DNA of 64,000 bases, taken from the NCBI GenBank assembly GCA_040221175.1, contig JAVJVK010000004.1:852268-916267 (forward strand), in the 5' to 3' direction. The notes below the pieces were generated by a model, which saw only the letters and a list, made by a program, of their open reading frames with translations, searched no databases and was not told where the DNA came from. Shown here piece after piece: positions 63,787-64,000 of this stretch; position 1 is the stretch's first letter, and each line of letters starts with the position of its first letter. The position numbers and the translations under genes are program-made. This stretch comes from Phycisphaerales bacterium (GTDB taxonomy: Bacteria; Planctomycetota; Phycisphaerae; Phycisphaerales; UBA1924).

Positions 63787-64000
63787 TCAGCGGTCGTCTT
63801 CGTCTTCGTCCTCTTCTTCGTCTTCTTCATCCTCTTCGTCGTCGTCTTCGTACTCGTCGTCGTCTTCCTCGTCTTCGTACTCGTCCTCATCCTCGTACTC
63901 GTCGTCCTCGTACTCCTCTTCTTCCTGGGCCTTCTGCCGCTCCTCGAGCAGCTCCTTGAGCTGGTCGGGGTTCAAGACGCGGACCAGGCCGTCCTTGAGG
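63787..64000 (-). CDS. C-terminal part of a protein with a long acidic tail (partial)
   Basis: The frame enters from the right edge on the minus strand and ends at TGA 63787-63789. It reads LKDGLVRVLNPDQLKELLEE and then about 45 residues of almost only Glu, Asp and Tyr, ending DEDEDDR. The gene continues beyond the window, so its main domain is not visible. Such acidic tails are found on nucleic-acid or histone-like binding partners and many other proteins. Confidence 0.55.
   Translation of the reverse strand, partial: LKDGLVRVLNPDQLKELLEERQKAQEEEEYEDDEYEDEDEYEDEEDDDEYEDDDEEDEEDEEEDEDEDDR

Overview
The window looks like a chromosomal segment of a planctomycete of the Phycisphaerae type. Base composition is very GC-rich. 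Five intact secreted proteins end in a duplicated, dockerin-like calcium-loop tail with an 'FDFLAFQN' core, a tail type I associate with Phycisphaerales. There is one PEP-CTERM-like protein, and outer-membrane assembly genes (BamD-like, LptE-like) and a split Mla lipid-transport set are present. Gene density is high, with many 1-8 base stop/start overlaps.

Layout. 1-12 kb: an amidohydrolase, a collapsed remnant of a secreted dockerin gene, uvrB, a small membrane peptide, nnrD with a transglutaminase-like protein, tatD, a stress ferritin-like protein, an FKBP isomerase and a dockerin-tailed propeller-like protein. 12-15.4 kb: a second dockerin remnant, a 21-bp minisatellite, and an unusual 875-residue protein with nine tandem helix-turn-helix units followed by a degenerate HNH and an AP2 domain. 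15.4-27.6 kb: housekeeping and regulatory genes (mutL, a CysQ-like phosphatase, a PP2C phosphatase, a flagellin, ribH-nusB-ftsY, a UbiA-family enzyme, rsbW-STAS-mlaE, guaA). 27.7-34 kb: a dockerin protein, a phenylalanine/glycine-rich low-complexity protein, a secreted STN-like protein, OsmC, an acidic membrane-anchored protein and rsmE. 34-43 kb: a three-gene operon headed by a 1417-residue coiled-coil membrane protein, a PEP-CTERM-like protein, and the BamD-like/LptE-like pair. 43-49 kb: ftsH, a receiver-like protein, and groES-two small genes-groEL. 49-56 kb: a looser region with DUF3800 and Abi-alpha-like genes of lower GC, a TPR-YggX fusion, small proteins, strong hairpins and a DUF1028 protein. 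56-64 kb: two more dockerin proteins (one a haem peroxidase), mlaD, mlaF, a DUF4190 protein, cysteine desulfurase and an acidic-tailed partial gene.

Three threads run through the window. First, starts fall into two classes: genes with a clear Shine-Dalgarno, and at least twelve genes with a TANNNT hexamer only 5-7 bases before the start codon and no Shine-Dalgarno, which suggests leaderless transcripts. Second, a cell-surface system is written as dockerin-tailed proteins, with two copies in decay; no cohesin is visible here. Third, a partner-switching set (PP2C phosphatase, STAS antagonist, RsbW-type kinase) sits next to a lipid-transport permease whose ATPase and MCE partner lie about 36 kb away.

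Everything rests on reading the sequence and on family knowledge from memory; no database search was run. Start codons of leaderless candidates and functions of the low-complexity and small proteins are the least certain parts. No tRNA, rRNA, CRISPR array, insertion sequence or origin was recognised.
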